From positions 1 to 10,284 of the forward strand of contig CAMAWZ010000059.1 of assembly GCA_945861995.1 (NCBI GenBank): a DNA stretch of 10,284 nucleotides, read 5' to 3'. Under the pieces are notes generated by a model. It worked only from the letters and a program-made list of their open reading frames with translations, had not been told where the DNA came from and did not search any database. A program made the position numbers and the translations under genes. The DNA is from Pseudorhodobacter antarcticus (lineage in GTDB: Bacteria > Pseudomonadota > Alphaproteobacteria > Rhodobacterales > Rhodobacteraceae). Shown here piece after piece: positions 1 through 8,057 of this stretch (positions within the stretch are counted from its first letter, which is position 1; every line of letters starts with the position of its first letter).

Positions 1-453
1 TGCGGGGGCAAATCCTGCGAACAAAAACCGATCGGTTGGCAAGCCCGACAGCGTCAGCGCGCACAGCACCGCTGATGCGCCTGGCGCTGAAATCAGCAAA
101 TGTCCGCCTTCGACAACGGCTCGCCCCAACTGAAAGCCTGGGTCAGAAATCAGCGGCGTGCCTGCTTCTGACGCATAGGCCACCGATTTACCTTCTTCGA
201 TTGCCCGCAAAATGCGAGGGGCGGCGCTGTCATTGTTATGGTCATGATAGGGGATCATCGGGCGGCCTTGCAGAGGAATGCCGTGAATTTCCATCAAATG
301 GCGCAGCGTGCGTGTATCTTCGGCCGCCAAAACATCCGCCGAGGCCAGAATATCCAGTGCGCGCAGCGTGATATCGCGCGCAGCCCCAATTGGGGTGGCT
401 ATCAGATATAGACCCGCCGCCAGTTTGCTGCGCTGCGCCGTTGGCGTATTCAT
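1..453 (-). CDS. rsmI: RsmI, 16S rRNA (cytidine-1402 2'-O)-methyltransferase, N-terminal part
   Basis: This is the first 151 codons of a gene that runs off the left edge; no stop lies inside the window. RsmI uses S-adenosylmethionine to methylate the ribose 2'-OH of C1402 in the ribosomal decoding centre and belongs to the tetrapyrrole-methylase (class III) fold. Read from the ATG at 453, the protein shows the family landmarks in order: LYLIATPIG near residue 15, DITLRALDILASAD, AAEDTRTLRHLMEIHGI, PYHDHN, the glycine-rich AGTPLISDPG loop, APGASA and GLPTDRFLFAGF. Full-length members are about 280-290 residues, so roughly half is present. The usual SDAGTP motif reads SEAGTP here, a conservative change. 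The gene diverges from the lipoprotein gene at 567, leaving about 113 bases for both promoters. The assignment is firm; the missing half cannot be assessed. Confidence 0.93.
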   Translation of the reverse strand, partial: MNTPTAQRSKLAAGLYLIATPIGAARDITLRALDILASADVLAAEDTRTLRHLMEIHGIPLQGRPMIPYHDHNNDSAAPRILRAIEEGKSVAYASEAGTPLISDPGFQLGRAVVEGGHLLISAPGASAVLCALTLSGLPTDRFLFAGFAPA

Positions 454-476
454 ATGACAGCCCTGTCCCTGAAGCG

Positions 477-505
477 TTTACTTTGGCCCTTAGATTGCAT
501 ATGAC
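477..505 (+). promoter_or_regulatory. Candidate sigma-70-type promoter for the lipoprotein-glnD-murJ run
   Basis: TTTACT at 477-482 and TATGAC at 500-505 are separated by 17 bases, each matching the consensus at 4 of 6 positions. Transcription would begin near 512 and give a leader of about 55 bases before the ATG at 567. The -10 box overlaps an in-frame upstream ATG at 501, which argues against that ATG being the start. Assigned by eye only; alphaproteobacterial promoters are often weak matches. Confidence 0.33.
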
Positions 506-566
506 GGATGGTAAATCTACATCGGCCGCAGTCGGGGCCGCGCCTTATCGCAAGGGAGCGAAAGAA

Positions 567-1742
567 ATGATCACTGTGGCAATTTCAGCCGGGCTACGTG
601 CCATTAAATTCGCTTTGGTCGCAGGCGCTTTGGCATTTGTCGCGGCCTGCACCCCAATCGCGGGCGGTAACGGTGGCGGCGGTGGCGGCGGCACGGTGAA
701 GGTTGCACTTTTGGTGCCCACGGGGTCGGGTCAGGCAGGTGACGAAGTTTTGGGCCAATCGCTGGAAGCGGCCGCGCGTCTGGCCATTGCCGACTTGGGC
801 GAAGGCACCAAGGTGGAAATGACGGTTTATCCGACCGCTGGCCAGCCCGCCCAAGCCGCAGCTATGGCGAAAAAGGCGGTTGAAGAGGGCGCGCAGGTCA
901 TCCTTGGCCCCGTTTTTGCGCAAGAGGCCAATGCCGCAGGCGTGGCTGTTGCAGGGTCTGGTGTGAATGTTCTGGCCTTTTCCAACAATCCTGACATCGC
1001 GGGCAACAACGTCTTTATTCTTGGCCCCACCTTTACCAATACGGCCCAGCGCTTGGCATCCTACGCCGTGCGCAGCGGTAAAACCAAATTCATGATTGCG
1101 TCAGATCGTAACATCGCTGGCCAACTTGGGCGTGATGCCATCCAGCGCGGTGCAATTATTGCTGGGGCCACTGTAGTCGCCAGCGCCGATTACGAATTTT
1201 CGCAAAACGGGATTGTGACCGCCGCGCCCCAACTGGCCGCGCAGGCCAAATCCACTGGCGCAGATGCCTTGTTCCTGACTGCCGACACGGCTGGCGCTTT
1301 GCCGCTGCTGAGCCAGCTGTTGCTGGACAATGGGCTGCGCGGATCTGGCGTGCAATTTGTTGGCCTGACCCGCTGGGATATTCCACAGGCGACCTTGGCG
1401 CTGCCAGGTGTGCAGGGCGGGCTTTTTGCCATGCCCGATCCTGGCCGCTACAGCCAATTCGTGGAACGTTACCAAGCAGCCAATGGCCAGCCGCCCCATC
1501 CCATCGCCGCACTTGCCTATGATGGCTTAGCAGCTTTGGGCGCTTTGGCGGGCACTGAAGACAGCGGGCCAATCTCGCGCGCGGGGCTGACGCAACCCGC
1601 TGGCTTTGTTGGCGTGAACGGCGTGTTCCGCCTGCTGGGCGATGGCACCAACCAGCGCGGTTTGGCCGTGGCGCAAGTAGAGGGCGGCAAGATTGTCGTG
1701 GTCGAGGCAGCGCCAAGCAGCTTTGGCGATGCAGGATTCTGA
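567..1742 (+). CDS. LpoA-like penicillin-binding protein activator lipoprotein (type I periplasmic-binding fold)
   Basis: A 391-residue exported lipoprotein. The ATG at 567 is chosen because GGGAG lies 8 bases upstream and because translation from it opens directly with a signal peptide: a charged start, a hydrophobic stretch and a VAAC lipobox with Cys28 as the lipidated residue. Residue +2 is Thr, not Asp, which suggests sorting to the outer membrane. A glycine-rich linker follows (about residues 33-41), then a domain starting VKVALLVPTGSG with the alternating strand/helix pattern of branched-chain-amino-acid-type binding proteins, including GAQVILGPVF and the late PIAALAYDG segment. Related alphaproteobacterial proteins are usually annotated as penicillin-binding protein activators, by analogy with the LpoA C-terminal domain that stimulates PBP1a. 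Its position two genes before murJ fits a cell-wall role. The N-terminal TPR part of enterobacterial LpoA is absent, so direct activation of a synthase is inferred. A small-molecule binding protein is the main alternative. Confidence 0.82.
   Translation: MITVAISAGLRAIKFALVAGALAFVAACTPIAGGNGGGGGGGTVKVALLVPTGSGQAGDEVLGQSLEAAARLAIADLGEGTKVEMTVYPTAGQPAQAAAMAKKAVEEGAQVILGPVFAQEANAAGVAVAGSGVNVLAFSNNPDIAGNNVFILGPTFTNTAQRLASYAVRSGKTKFMIASDRNIAGQLGRDAIQRGAIIAGATVVASADYEFSQNGIVTAAPQLAAQAKSTGADALFLTADTAGALPLLSQLLLDNGLRGSGVQFVGLTRWDIPQATLALPGVQGGLFAMPDPGRYSQFVERYQAANGQPPHPIAALAYDGLAALGALAGTEDSGPISRAGLTQPAGFVGVNGVFRLLGDGTNQRGLAVAQVEGGKIVVVEAAPSSFGDAGF
672..692 (+). repeat. Short GGTGGCGGC tandem coding a poly-glycine linker
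   Basis: Two exact copies of the 9-base unit GGTGGCGGC (672-680, 681-689) and a further GGC encode seven consecutive glycines just after the lipidated cysteine. The tract links the membrane anchor to the folded domain. Its unit is a multiple of three, so gain or loss of copies would change linker length without breaking the frame. Confidence 0.7.
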
Positions 1743-1754
1743 TCTGGCCGCGCG

Positions 1755-4526
1755 ATGAATATCGCTGAGTTTTCAGGCAATAATCGCCTTTTGGCAGCTG
1801 CGGGCATCCCTGCGCCTGCTGATTTGATTGCGGCGACGCGTGCCGCCCTGCCTGCTGCCGATACAGCGCCGCGCGCACTGCGCGACGAGGCGGTGCGCCA
1901 GATGATCGCGCTGAAGGCCGAAGTGAACAAGCGCCTACAGGTTGGCTTTCGCGCAGCCCCCTTGGACGCGCGCCCACTGCTTTCGGCGCAATCACATCTA
2001 ACCGATGTTTTGGTCACCACCGCCTTTGAGATTGCCCGCAGCATCTTGCACCCCGCCCCAAACCCAACCACAGACGAGAGGCTGTGCGTTGTCGCCGTCG
2101 GTGGCTGTGGCCGCGCGGAAATGGCGCCGCATTCGGATGTGGATTTGCTGTTTTTGACGCCTGCCAAAATTACCCCTTGGGCAGAGCAGGTTATTGAATC
2201 TATGCTGTATATGCTATGGGATTTAAAGCTAAAGGTGGGCCATTCCAGCCGAACCATTGCCGATTGCCTGTCTATGGGCCGCGAGGATATCACCATCCGC
2301 ACCGCCCTTTTGGAACAGCGCTATATTGCAGGCGATGACCAATTGGCGCGCGATTTAGATACGCGGCTGTGGAGCGATCTGTTCCGCAACACCGGCCCCC
2401 AGTTCATCGACGCCAAACTGACCGAACGGGCCGAGCGGCACAAACGCCAAGGCGGCCAGCGCTATGTGCTGGAACCCAACGTCAAAGAAGCCAAGGGCGG
2501 CTTGCGCGATTTGCAAACCCTGTATTGGATTGGCAAATATCTGCACCGTGTGCCATCGGCGCAGGGCTTGGTTGGCGCAGGGCTGCTGAGCCAAGACGAG
2601 TTTGAAACCTTTGAGCGCGCCGAAAACTTCCTATGGGCCGCGCGCTGCCACATCCACCACATCACAGGCCGCGCCGCGGATCAGCTGACCTTTGATCTGC
2701 AAGTCGAGGTGGCCGAGCGGATGGGATATACCGATGCAGGCGGGCGGCGCGGGGTGGAACGATTTATGCAAGATTACTTCCGCCACGCCACCCGCGTGGG
2801 GGAATTGACCCGCATCTTTTTGGCCGAACTAGAGGCGCGGCACGCCAAACCCGAAGCCCGCCTTTTGGGATTTTTCAACCGCAAAAAGGTTGCTGCGGGC
2901 TATAAGCTGGTGCAGGGCCGTATCGATTGCGCCAGCAGCGATGCCTTTCTGAGTGACCCGTTGAACCTGATCAAAGTGTTTGAAGAGGCGCTGCGGTCGG
3001 GCTATTTGCTGCACCCCAATGTCATGCGCCTGATTGCCAATAACCTGCACCTAATCGACGATGATTTGCGCGACAACCCCGAAGCCGTGCGCATTTTTCT
3101 AGATTTAATGCTGGAACACGGCAATCCCGAACGCGCCCTGCGGCGAATGAACGAACTTGGCGTGCTGGCTGCCTTTATCCTCGAATTTGAAAACATCGTG
3201 GCGATGATGCAATTCAACGTCTACCACCACTACACGGTGGACGAACATATCATCCAAACTGTTTCCGTCTTGGCCCAAATCGAGCGCGGCGAATTGGTCG
3301 AAGAACTGCCCGTGGCCTCGGGTATTTTGAAAGATGGCATCAACCGCCGTATCATTTATATTGCCTTGCTTTTGCACGATATTGGCAAAGGCCGCCCCGA
3401 AGATCATTCCATCATCGGCGCACAATTGGCCCGCCGTATTGCGCCCCGCCTTGGGCTGAGCGTTGAGGAATGTGAAACCGTCGAATGGCTGGTGCGCTAT
3501 CATCTGCTGATGTCTGACATGGCGCAAAAGCGCGATATTGGCGATCCGCGCACCGTGCGCGATTTTGCCAAGGCGGTGGAAAGCAAAGCACGCCTGGATC
3601 TGCTGACGGTGCTGACTGTCTGCGATATTCGCGGCGTGGGGCCAACCACGTGGAACAATTGGAAGGCGATGCTTCTGCGCCAGCTTTATTCGCAAACCGC
3701 AGATGCGCTGGAAAGCGGGCTGGAATCGGCCAGCCGCCATCTGCGCGAAGATGCCTCGAAAGAGGCGTTGCGCGGCAAACTTTCAGGCTGGGACGCGGGC
3801 GATATTTCTGCCGAACTTGCCCGCCATTACGCCCCCTATTGGCAGGGCCTGTCCACTGATACACAACTGGCCTTTGCGCAGCTTTTGCACGGGATAAACG
3901 ACGATGAAATTCGCATCGATCTGCATCCCGAACCCACGCGCGATGCCACCCGCGCCTGTTTTGCCCTTGCCGACCATCCGGGTATCTTCAGCCGCCTTGC
4001 GGGCGCTCTTGCGCTGGTGGGGGCGAACGTGGTCGATGCGCGCACCTATACATCGAAAGACGGCTACGCGACCGCCGTGTTCTGGGTGCAAGACGCCGAA
4101 GGCAAACCTTACGAGATTGCCCGCCTACCCCGCCTGCGCGGCATGATCGAGAAAACCCTGCGCGGCGAGGTAATGCCGCGCGAGGCGCTGGCTGACCGTG
4201 ACAAGGTGAAAAAGCGCGACCGCGAGTTCCGCTTTCCCACTCATATCATTTTCGACAACGAAGGCTCGGAAATTTATACGATTATCGAGGTCGACACCCG
4301 TGACCGCCCCGGCCTTTTGTATGACCTGACCCGCACTATGGCGGCCAACAACATCTATATCGCCAGCGCCGTGATCGCGACCTACGGCGCGCAGGTGGTG
4401 GATGTGTTTTATGTCAAAGATATGTTTGGCCTAAAACTGCACGCCAAGCACCGCCAAGAGGCGCTGGAAAAGAAACTGCGACAAGCGATTGTCGATGGCG
4501 CGCAGCGCGCGGTTGGGGCGGTGTAG
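1755..4526 (+). CDS. glnD: GlnD, bifunctional [PII] uridylyltransferase / uridylyl-removing enzyme
   Basis: GlnD senses glutamine and adds UMP to, or removes it from, PII signalling proteins (GlnB/GlnK), and so controls nitrogen assimilation from the cytoplasm. The 923 residues are the usual length and carry all expected domains. The nucleotidyltransferase domain has the GGxGRxE...SDVDLL signature (G116, G117, G119, R120, E122, D128, D130). It is followed by the GlnD linker region with EPNVKEAKGGLRDLQT. The HD hydrolase domain begins near YTVDEH (H498) and has LLHDIGKG with H541/D542 and a later RYHLLM. Two C-terminal ACT domains lie near residues 732-800 (DHPGIFSRLAGAL) and 840-915 (DRPGLLYDLTRTM), the glutamine-binding modules. 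All key residues seen are intact, so both activities should be present. The start is 12 bases after the lipoprotein stop and has no clear Shine-Dalgarno, which suggests translational coupling. I am very sure of identity. Confidence 0.97.
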   Translation: MNIAEFSGNNRLLAAAGIPAPADLIAATRAALPAADTAPRALRDEAVRQMIALKAEVNKRLQVGFRAAPLDARPLLSAQSHLTDVLVTTAFEIARSILHPAPNPTTDERLCVVAVGGCGRAEMAPHSDVDLLFLTPAKITPWAEQVIESMLYMLWDLKLKVGHSSRTIADCLSMGREDITIRTALLEQRYIAGDDQLARDLDTRLWSDLFRNTGPQFIDAKLTERAERHKRQGGQRYVLEPNVKEAKGGLRDLQTLYWIGKYLHRVPSAQGLVGAGLLSQDEFETFERAENFLWAARCHIHHITGRAADQLTFDLQVEVAERMGYTDAGGRRGVERFMQDYFRHATRVGELTRIFLAELEARHAKPEARLLGFFNRKKVAAGYKLVQGRIDCASSDAFLSDPLNLIKVFEEALRSGYLLHPNVMRLIANNLHLIDDDLRDNPEAVRIFLDLMLEHGNPERALRRMNELGVLAAFILEFENIVAMMQFNVYHHYTVDEHIIQTVSVLAQIERGELVEELPVASGILKDGINRRIIYIALLLHDIGKGRPEDHSIIGAQLARRIAPRLGLSVEECETVEWLVRYHLLMSDMAQKRDIGDPRTVRDFAKAVESKARLDLLTVLTVCDIRGVGPTTWNNWKAMLLRQLYSQTADALESGLESASRHLREDASKEALRGKLSGWDAGDISAELARHYAPYWQGLSTDTQLAFAQLLHGINDDEIRIDLHPEPTRDATRACFALADHPGIFSRLAGALALVGANVVDARTYTSKDGYATAVFWVQDAEGKPYEIARLPRLRGMIEKTLRGEVMPREALADRDKVKKRDREFRFPTHIIFDNEGSEIYTIIEVDTRDRPGLLYDLTRTMAANNIYIASAVIATYGAQVVDVFYVKDMFGLKLHAKHRQEALEKKLRQAIVDGAQRAVGAV

Positions 4527-4529
4527 GAT

Positions 4530-6071
4530 ATGCCGCAAGGTAAGGGGCTGATCCGCAACACCATCGTTCTGGGCGGCTGGACGCTGATCTCGCGCGGATC
4601 GGGGCTTGCACGCGATGTGCTAATGGCGGGATATTTAGGCACGGGGGCTGCGGCAGATGCGTTTAACGTCGCCTTTTCGCTGCCCAATATGTTTCGCCGT
4701 TTCTTTGCTGAAGGCGCGTTCAATCAGGCCTTTGTGCCGATGTATTCCAAAAAGGTAGAAGGCGGCGAGGATTCGGCGCGCTTTGCCTCGGACGCCTTTT
4801 CGGGCCTGTCCTTTGTGCTGCTGATCGTCACGCTGATCGGCACGCTGGCGATGCCGTGGCTGGTCTGGGCTATGGCTGCAGGGTTTGTGGGTGACGCGCG
4901 CTTTGATCTGGCAGTCAGCTTTGGGCGCATCACCTTTGTCTATATCCTGTTCATCTCGCTAGTGGCTCTTTTGTCGGGCGTGATGAACGCGCATGGCCGC
5001 TTTTCCGAAGCGGGCTTTGTGCCGATATTGATGAACCTGATCTTCATCGCCGCCATTGGGCTGGCGGTGTGGCTGGGGTTGGATATGGGCCAAACGCTGG
5101 CATGGACTGTGCCTGTGACAGGGGTTGCGCAACTGGCCTTTACTTGGGTGGCCGCGCACCGCATTGGTTTTCGCGCCCGCCTGCACTGGCCCCGCTGGAC
5201 ACCCGATTTAAAGCATTTGCTGATCATCGCAGGCCCTGCCGTTCTGGCAGGGGGCGTGGTGCAGATTAACCTTTTGGTGGGCCGCCAAGTGGCCAGTTTT
5301 ACCGAAGGGGCTATTTCGTGGCTGGTCTATGCCGACCGTCTGTATCAACTGCCGCTTGGCGTGGTGGGCATTGCCGTGGGCACGGTGCTGCTGCCCGATC
5401 TGGCGCGCCGTTTGCGCGCGGGGGATGAGGCAGGCGCGCAATCCAGCCTGAACCGATCCTTAGAGTTTGCACTGGCGCTAACCCTGCCCGCCGCCGTGGC
5501 GCTGGTTGTTCTCGCCCACGCCTTGACCTTCGTGCTCTATCAGCGCGGGGCCTTTGGGCCCGCCGATACCACCGCCACGGCGCTGGCGCTGGCTATTTAC
5601 GGCGCGGGCCTGCCTGCCTTTGTGCTGCAAAAGGTCTGGCAGCCTTTGTATTACGCCCGCGAAGACACCCGCCGCCCGTTTTTGTTTGCGCTGATGGCGA
5701 TGGTGGTCAATGCCGCGCTGGCCGTGGGGCTGATGCCCTATATCGGCTTTGCCGCCGCCGCTTTGGCCACGACACTTGCCGCTTGGATCATGCTGGCCCA
5801 ATTGATCTGGGGCGCGCGGGGCATGGGCAGCGCAGTGCGGCTGGATGCGAGGTCCAAGCAGCGCCTGCCGCGCATTATCGGCGCAAGTGCCATCATGGGG
5901 GCGGTGCTGTATGGGGTGGCATGGGCCATCGAGCCTTGGCTTTACCAGACGGGCTGGCGATACATCGCGCTGGCGGGGCTGATTGCACTTGGCGCGCTGT
6001 CCTATTTCGGCAGTGGGGCGGCGATTGGCGCATTCAAACTGTCGGATTTTCGCAGCCTAAAGCGCGGTTAA
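4530..6071 (+). CDS. murJ: MurJ, lipid II flippase
   Basis: MurJ (older name MviN) flips lipid II across the inner membrane for peptidoglycan synthesis and belongs to the MOP exporter superfamily. The 513-residue protein is almost entirely hydrophobic segments, in keeping with about 14 transmembrane helices. The N-terminal region has the family pattern: R22 and R28 around SRGSGLARD, D43 in AADAF, then LPNMFRRFFAEGAF with R56/R57 and QAFVP. These correspond, with an offset of about four, to the essential charged residues R18, R24, D39 and R52 of the E. coli protein. A further arginine in the ADRLYQLPLG motif (R270) matches the conserved arginine of the central cavity. The ATG lies 3 bases after the glnD TAG, so the two genes are almost certainly co-transcribed and probably coupled. 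The stop overlaps the stop of the convergent rhomboid gene by 4 bases. Confidence 0.96.
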   Translation: MPQGKGLIRNTIVLGGWTLISRGSGLARDVLMAGYLGTGAAADAFNVAFSLPNMFRRFFAEGAFNQAFVPMYSKKVEGGEDSARFASDAFSGLSFVLLIVTLIGTLAMPWLVWAMAAGFVGDARFDLAVSFGRITFVYILFISLVALLSGVMNAHGRFSEAGFVPILMNLIFIAAIGLAVWLGLDMGQTLAWTVPVTGVAQLAFTWVAAHRIGFRARLHWPRWTPDLKHLLIIAGPAVLAGGVVQINLLVGRQVASFTEGAISWLVYADRLYQLPLGVVGIAVGTVLLPDLARRLRAGDEAGAQSSLNRSLEFALALTLPAAVALVVLAHALTFVLYQRGAFGPADTTATALALAIYGAGLPAFVLQKVWQPLYYAREDTRRPFLFALMAMVVNAALAVGLMPYIGFAAAALATTLAAWIMLAQLIWGARGMGSAVRLDARSKQRLPRIIGASAIMGAVLYGVAWAIEPWLYQTGWRYIALAGLIALGALSYFGSGAAIGAFKLSDFRSLKRG

Positions 6072-6769
6072 AAATCTCGCTGGCGCACCCGCGCCAAGGC
6101 ACGCGCAAACCCGCCAGGGGATGCGATGAAAGACAGCAAAAACCCCGCGACAAAGGCGGAAATATCAGCCACCCATTCATAGCCACCGCCAAACAGCAGG
6201 CCAAACAGCAGCTGCACCGCCAGCAAAAACCCAATCATGCTAAAGGCGCGCAGCTGGTTTAACCCCGTGCCCGCAAGCCGCACCCAGATCAGAAACGTGA
6301 ACGCCCCGATCAGCCCGTAATCGCCCGGATAAGCCCCCATCAGCGGCGCTTCGATGGCGGGAACGCTGGCATAGACAACCGCGCCCACAGCCCCCGACGC
6401 AAAGTAAACAAGCGCGGTGGAGGCGGGGCGAAACACGTCGCCCACAAACTTGCCCATAGCCAGCAAGATCACCACCGCAAAAATCGCATGGGTCGGGTTA
6501 ATGTGCAAAAACGGATAGCTCACAAATCGGCCCAGCAGTTCCAAATCCAAACTGCCCGCCTGCCATTCTTGCCGCCAATAGGCAGGCCAAACCGCGTACT
6601 GCTCCAGCGCGGCCACCCGCCAACCAATGCCCTGCGCGCCGCCCACCAGCCCTGCCTCGGCGGCGCTCAACACCGCCTCTAGTGCGACCATCGGCAGCAC
6701 CATCGCCCAAACCACCCACGGCAGCGGGTTAATCGGCGATTCCATCTGCGCGGGATTAGGTCTGTTCAT
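6068..6769 (-). CDS. Rhomboid-family membrane protein, apparently lacking the catalytic dyad
   Basis: A 233-residue polytopic inner-membrane protein with about six hydrophobic segments in the rhomboid order. A loop-to-TM2 segment, FLHINPTHAIFAVVILLAMG, resembles the rhomboid pattern FLH...H...N...G, and GAYPGDYGLIGAF aligns without gaps to the usual GASGAIFGLLGA. The catalytic serine position is therefore Tyr147 (followed by Pro148). The usual histidine in the AHIGG motif of the last helix is Asp202 in ADISAF, and the oxyanion-side asparagine four residues after H94 is Ala98. Proteolysis is not expected, so a binding or chaperone-like role, as for other pseudo-rhomboids, is inferred. I chose the ATG at 6769 because AAGGCAAGG precedes it; an in-frame ATG at 6784 has no ribosome binding site and would overlap a candidate trpS promoter. 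The gene converges on murJ with a 4-base overlap and diverges from trpS. Confidence 0.8.
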   Translation of the reverse strand: MNRPNPAQMESPINPLPWVVWAMVLPMVALEAVLSAAEAGLVGGAQGIGWRVAALEQYAVWPAYWRQEWQAGSLDLELLGRFVSYPFLHINPTHAIFAVVILLAMGKFVGDVFRPASTALVYFASGAVGAVVYASVPAIEAPLMGAYPGDYGLIGAFTFLIWVRLAGTGLNQLRAFSMIGFLLAVQLLFGLLFGGGYEWVADISAFVAGFLLSFIASPGGFARALARVRQRDF

Positions 6770-6783
6770 GGGCCTTGCCTTCA

Positions 6784-6810
6784 TTGACGAAACATCTACC
6801 CGCCGATAAG
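6784..6810 (+). promoter_or_regulatory. Candidate promoter for trpS
   Basis: TTGACG at 6784-6789 is a 5 of 6 match to a -35 box and GATAAG at 6805-6810 a 4 of 6 match to a -10 box. The spacing of 15 bases is short, so this is tentative. A start near 6818 would leave a short leader carrying the AGAGGA ribosome binding site at 6830-6835, ahead of the trpS ATG at 6845. Confidence 0.33.
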
Positions 6811-6844
6811 CCTATGCCCGCAGATAATCCAGAGGAACCGCCCC

Positions 6845-7891
6845 ATGTCTTTAGCCCCCGCGCCCACCGCCCCCCAATTTCCTGCGCGCATCTTTTCGGG
6901 CATCCAACCTTCGGGCGGGCTAACCTTGGGCAACTATCTTGGCGCGCTGAAACGCTTTGTGCAAAAGCAGGATGAGGGGATCGAAACGATCTATTGCCTT
7001 GTCGATATGCACGCGATCACCGTCTGGCAAGACCCCGCCAAACTGCGCCATGCCACGCGCGAGGCGGCTGCGGGCTTTATCGCGGCGGGGATTGATCCTG
7101 CGCGATCCATCCTGTTCAATCAGTCCCAAGTCACCGCCCACGCCGAACTGGGCTGGATTTTCAACTGCGTCGCGCGCATGGGCTGGATGTCGCGCATGAC
7201 CCAGTTCAAGGACAAGGCGGGCAAGAATTCGGAAAATGTATCCTTAGGCCTGTTCGCCTATCCCGCCCTGATGGCCGCCGATATTCTGGCCTATAAAGCC
7301 ACCCACGTTCCCGTGGGCGAGGATCAAAAACAGCATCTAGAACTGTGCCGCGACATCGCGATCAAGTTCAACAATGACTATGGCGTGAATTTTTTTCCCG
7401 TGGTCGAACCCGTTATCGAAGGGGCCGCAACGCGCGTGATGAGCCTGCGTGATGGCACGATGAAAATGTCCAAATCCGACCCATCCGACCAGTCGCGCAT
7501 CAACCTAACCGATGATGCCGACACGATTTCCAAGAAAATCCGCAAGGCCAAGACGGATAGCGAACCGCTACCCGATACTTTGGACGGGCTAAAAGATCGC
7601 CCCGAAGCGCGCAACCTTGTCAACATCTATGCCGCCCTTTCAGACATGACGGCGGCGCAGGTGATGACCGACTACGCAGGCGCCCAATTCGGCACCTTCA
7701 AACCCGCCCTCGCCGATCTGGCCGTGGCCAAACTGGAACCGATCACGCTTGAGATGACCCGCCTGATGCAAGACCCCGCCGAAATTGACCGCATCATCGG
7801 GCAGGGCGCGGCACGGGCCGACGCGATTGCCCGCCCGATTGTGGATGAGGTTTACGATATTGTGGGGATGATTAGGTCGCGGGTGGTTTAG
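6845..7891 (+). CDS. trpS: TrpS, tryptophanyl-tRNA synthetase
   Basis: A class I aminoacyl-tRNA synthetase that charges tRNA-Trp with tryptophan in the cytoplasm. The 348-residue length is normal for bacterial TrpS. The Rossmann-fold signatures are intact: FSGIQPSGGLTLGNYLGA near residues 17-34 carries the HIGH-type motif as TLGN (27-30), and MKMSKSDPSD contains KMSKS at 207-211. Between them lie the conserved VDMHAIT, the LFAYPALMAADIL stretch and VPVGEDQKQHLEL, which form the tryptophan and adenylate site. AGAGGA at 6830-6835 sets the start. The N-terminus has a short alanine/proline-rich extension of about 14 residues before the conserved core. The gene stands alone, divergent from the rhomboid gene; I see no T-box or trp leader peptide in its short upstream region. 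Confidence 0.97.
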   Translation: MSLAPAPTAPQFPARIFSGIQPSGGLTLGNYLGALKRFVQKQDEGIETIYCLVDMHAITVWQDPAKLRHATREAAAGFIAAGIDPARSILFNQSQVTAHAELGWIFNCVARMGWMSRMTQFKDKAGKNSENVSLGLFAYPALMAADILAYKATHVPVGEDQKQHLELCRDIAIKFNNDYGVNFFPVVEPVIEGAATRVMSLRDGTMKMSKSDPSDQSRINLTDDADTISKKIRKAKTDSEPLPDTLDGLKDRPEARNLVNIYAALSDMTAAQVMTDYAGAQFGTFKPALADLAVAKLEPITLEMTRLMQDPAEIDRIIGQGAARADAIARPIVDEVYDIVGMIRSRVV

Positions 7892-8057
7892 TCTCGAAGA
7901 GTTAGCGGCTGCACGCACCCTGCGCTTGCCGCCCGCGCTGGCGTGCGTGGGCGCTCTAGGCGGAAAAAGATCCACGGAACCTTTTTCGCGGGGCAAGCGC
8001 GCGCCCCCTTCGTCACACACCCGTCACAACTTAGGGTTAACTTGCACTCACCTGTCC
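7892..8057 (+). other. Intergenic stretch after trpS with two weak inverted repeats
   Basis: No gene is convincing here. Two modest stems are visible: CACGCAC at 7912-7918 pairs with GTGCGTG at 7943-7949, and GAAAAAG at 7963-7969 pairs with CTTTTTC at 7981-7987 across an 11-base loop. The second has a T-run in its right arm and could be a weak terminator for trpS. Neither has a canonical T-tract after a GC-rich stem. Confidence 0.35.

Noticed and set aside
36..371. Plus-strand open frame at the left edge
   Set aside because: It is antisense to a clear RsmI coding frame, has low-complexity composition and shows no protein family features.
390..566. N-terminal extension of the lipoprotein gene, starting at 390 or 501
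   Set aside because: The extension overlaps the rsmI start and a candidate promoter; the signal peptide and ribosome binding site fit the ATG at 567.
1156..1995. Long minus-strand frames within the lipoprotein and glnD genes (also 1517-2302)
   Set aside because: They are shadows of high-GC coding sequence, rich in Arg, Ala, Ser and Pro, with no recognisable domain.
3105..3740. 211-codon minus-strand frame inside glnD
   Set aside because: It lies opposite the conserved HD domain of GlnD and is best explained by codon bias on the coding strand.
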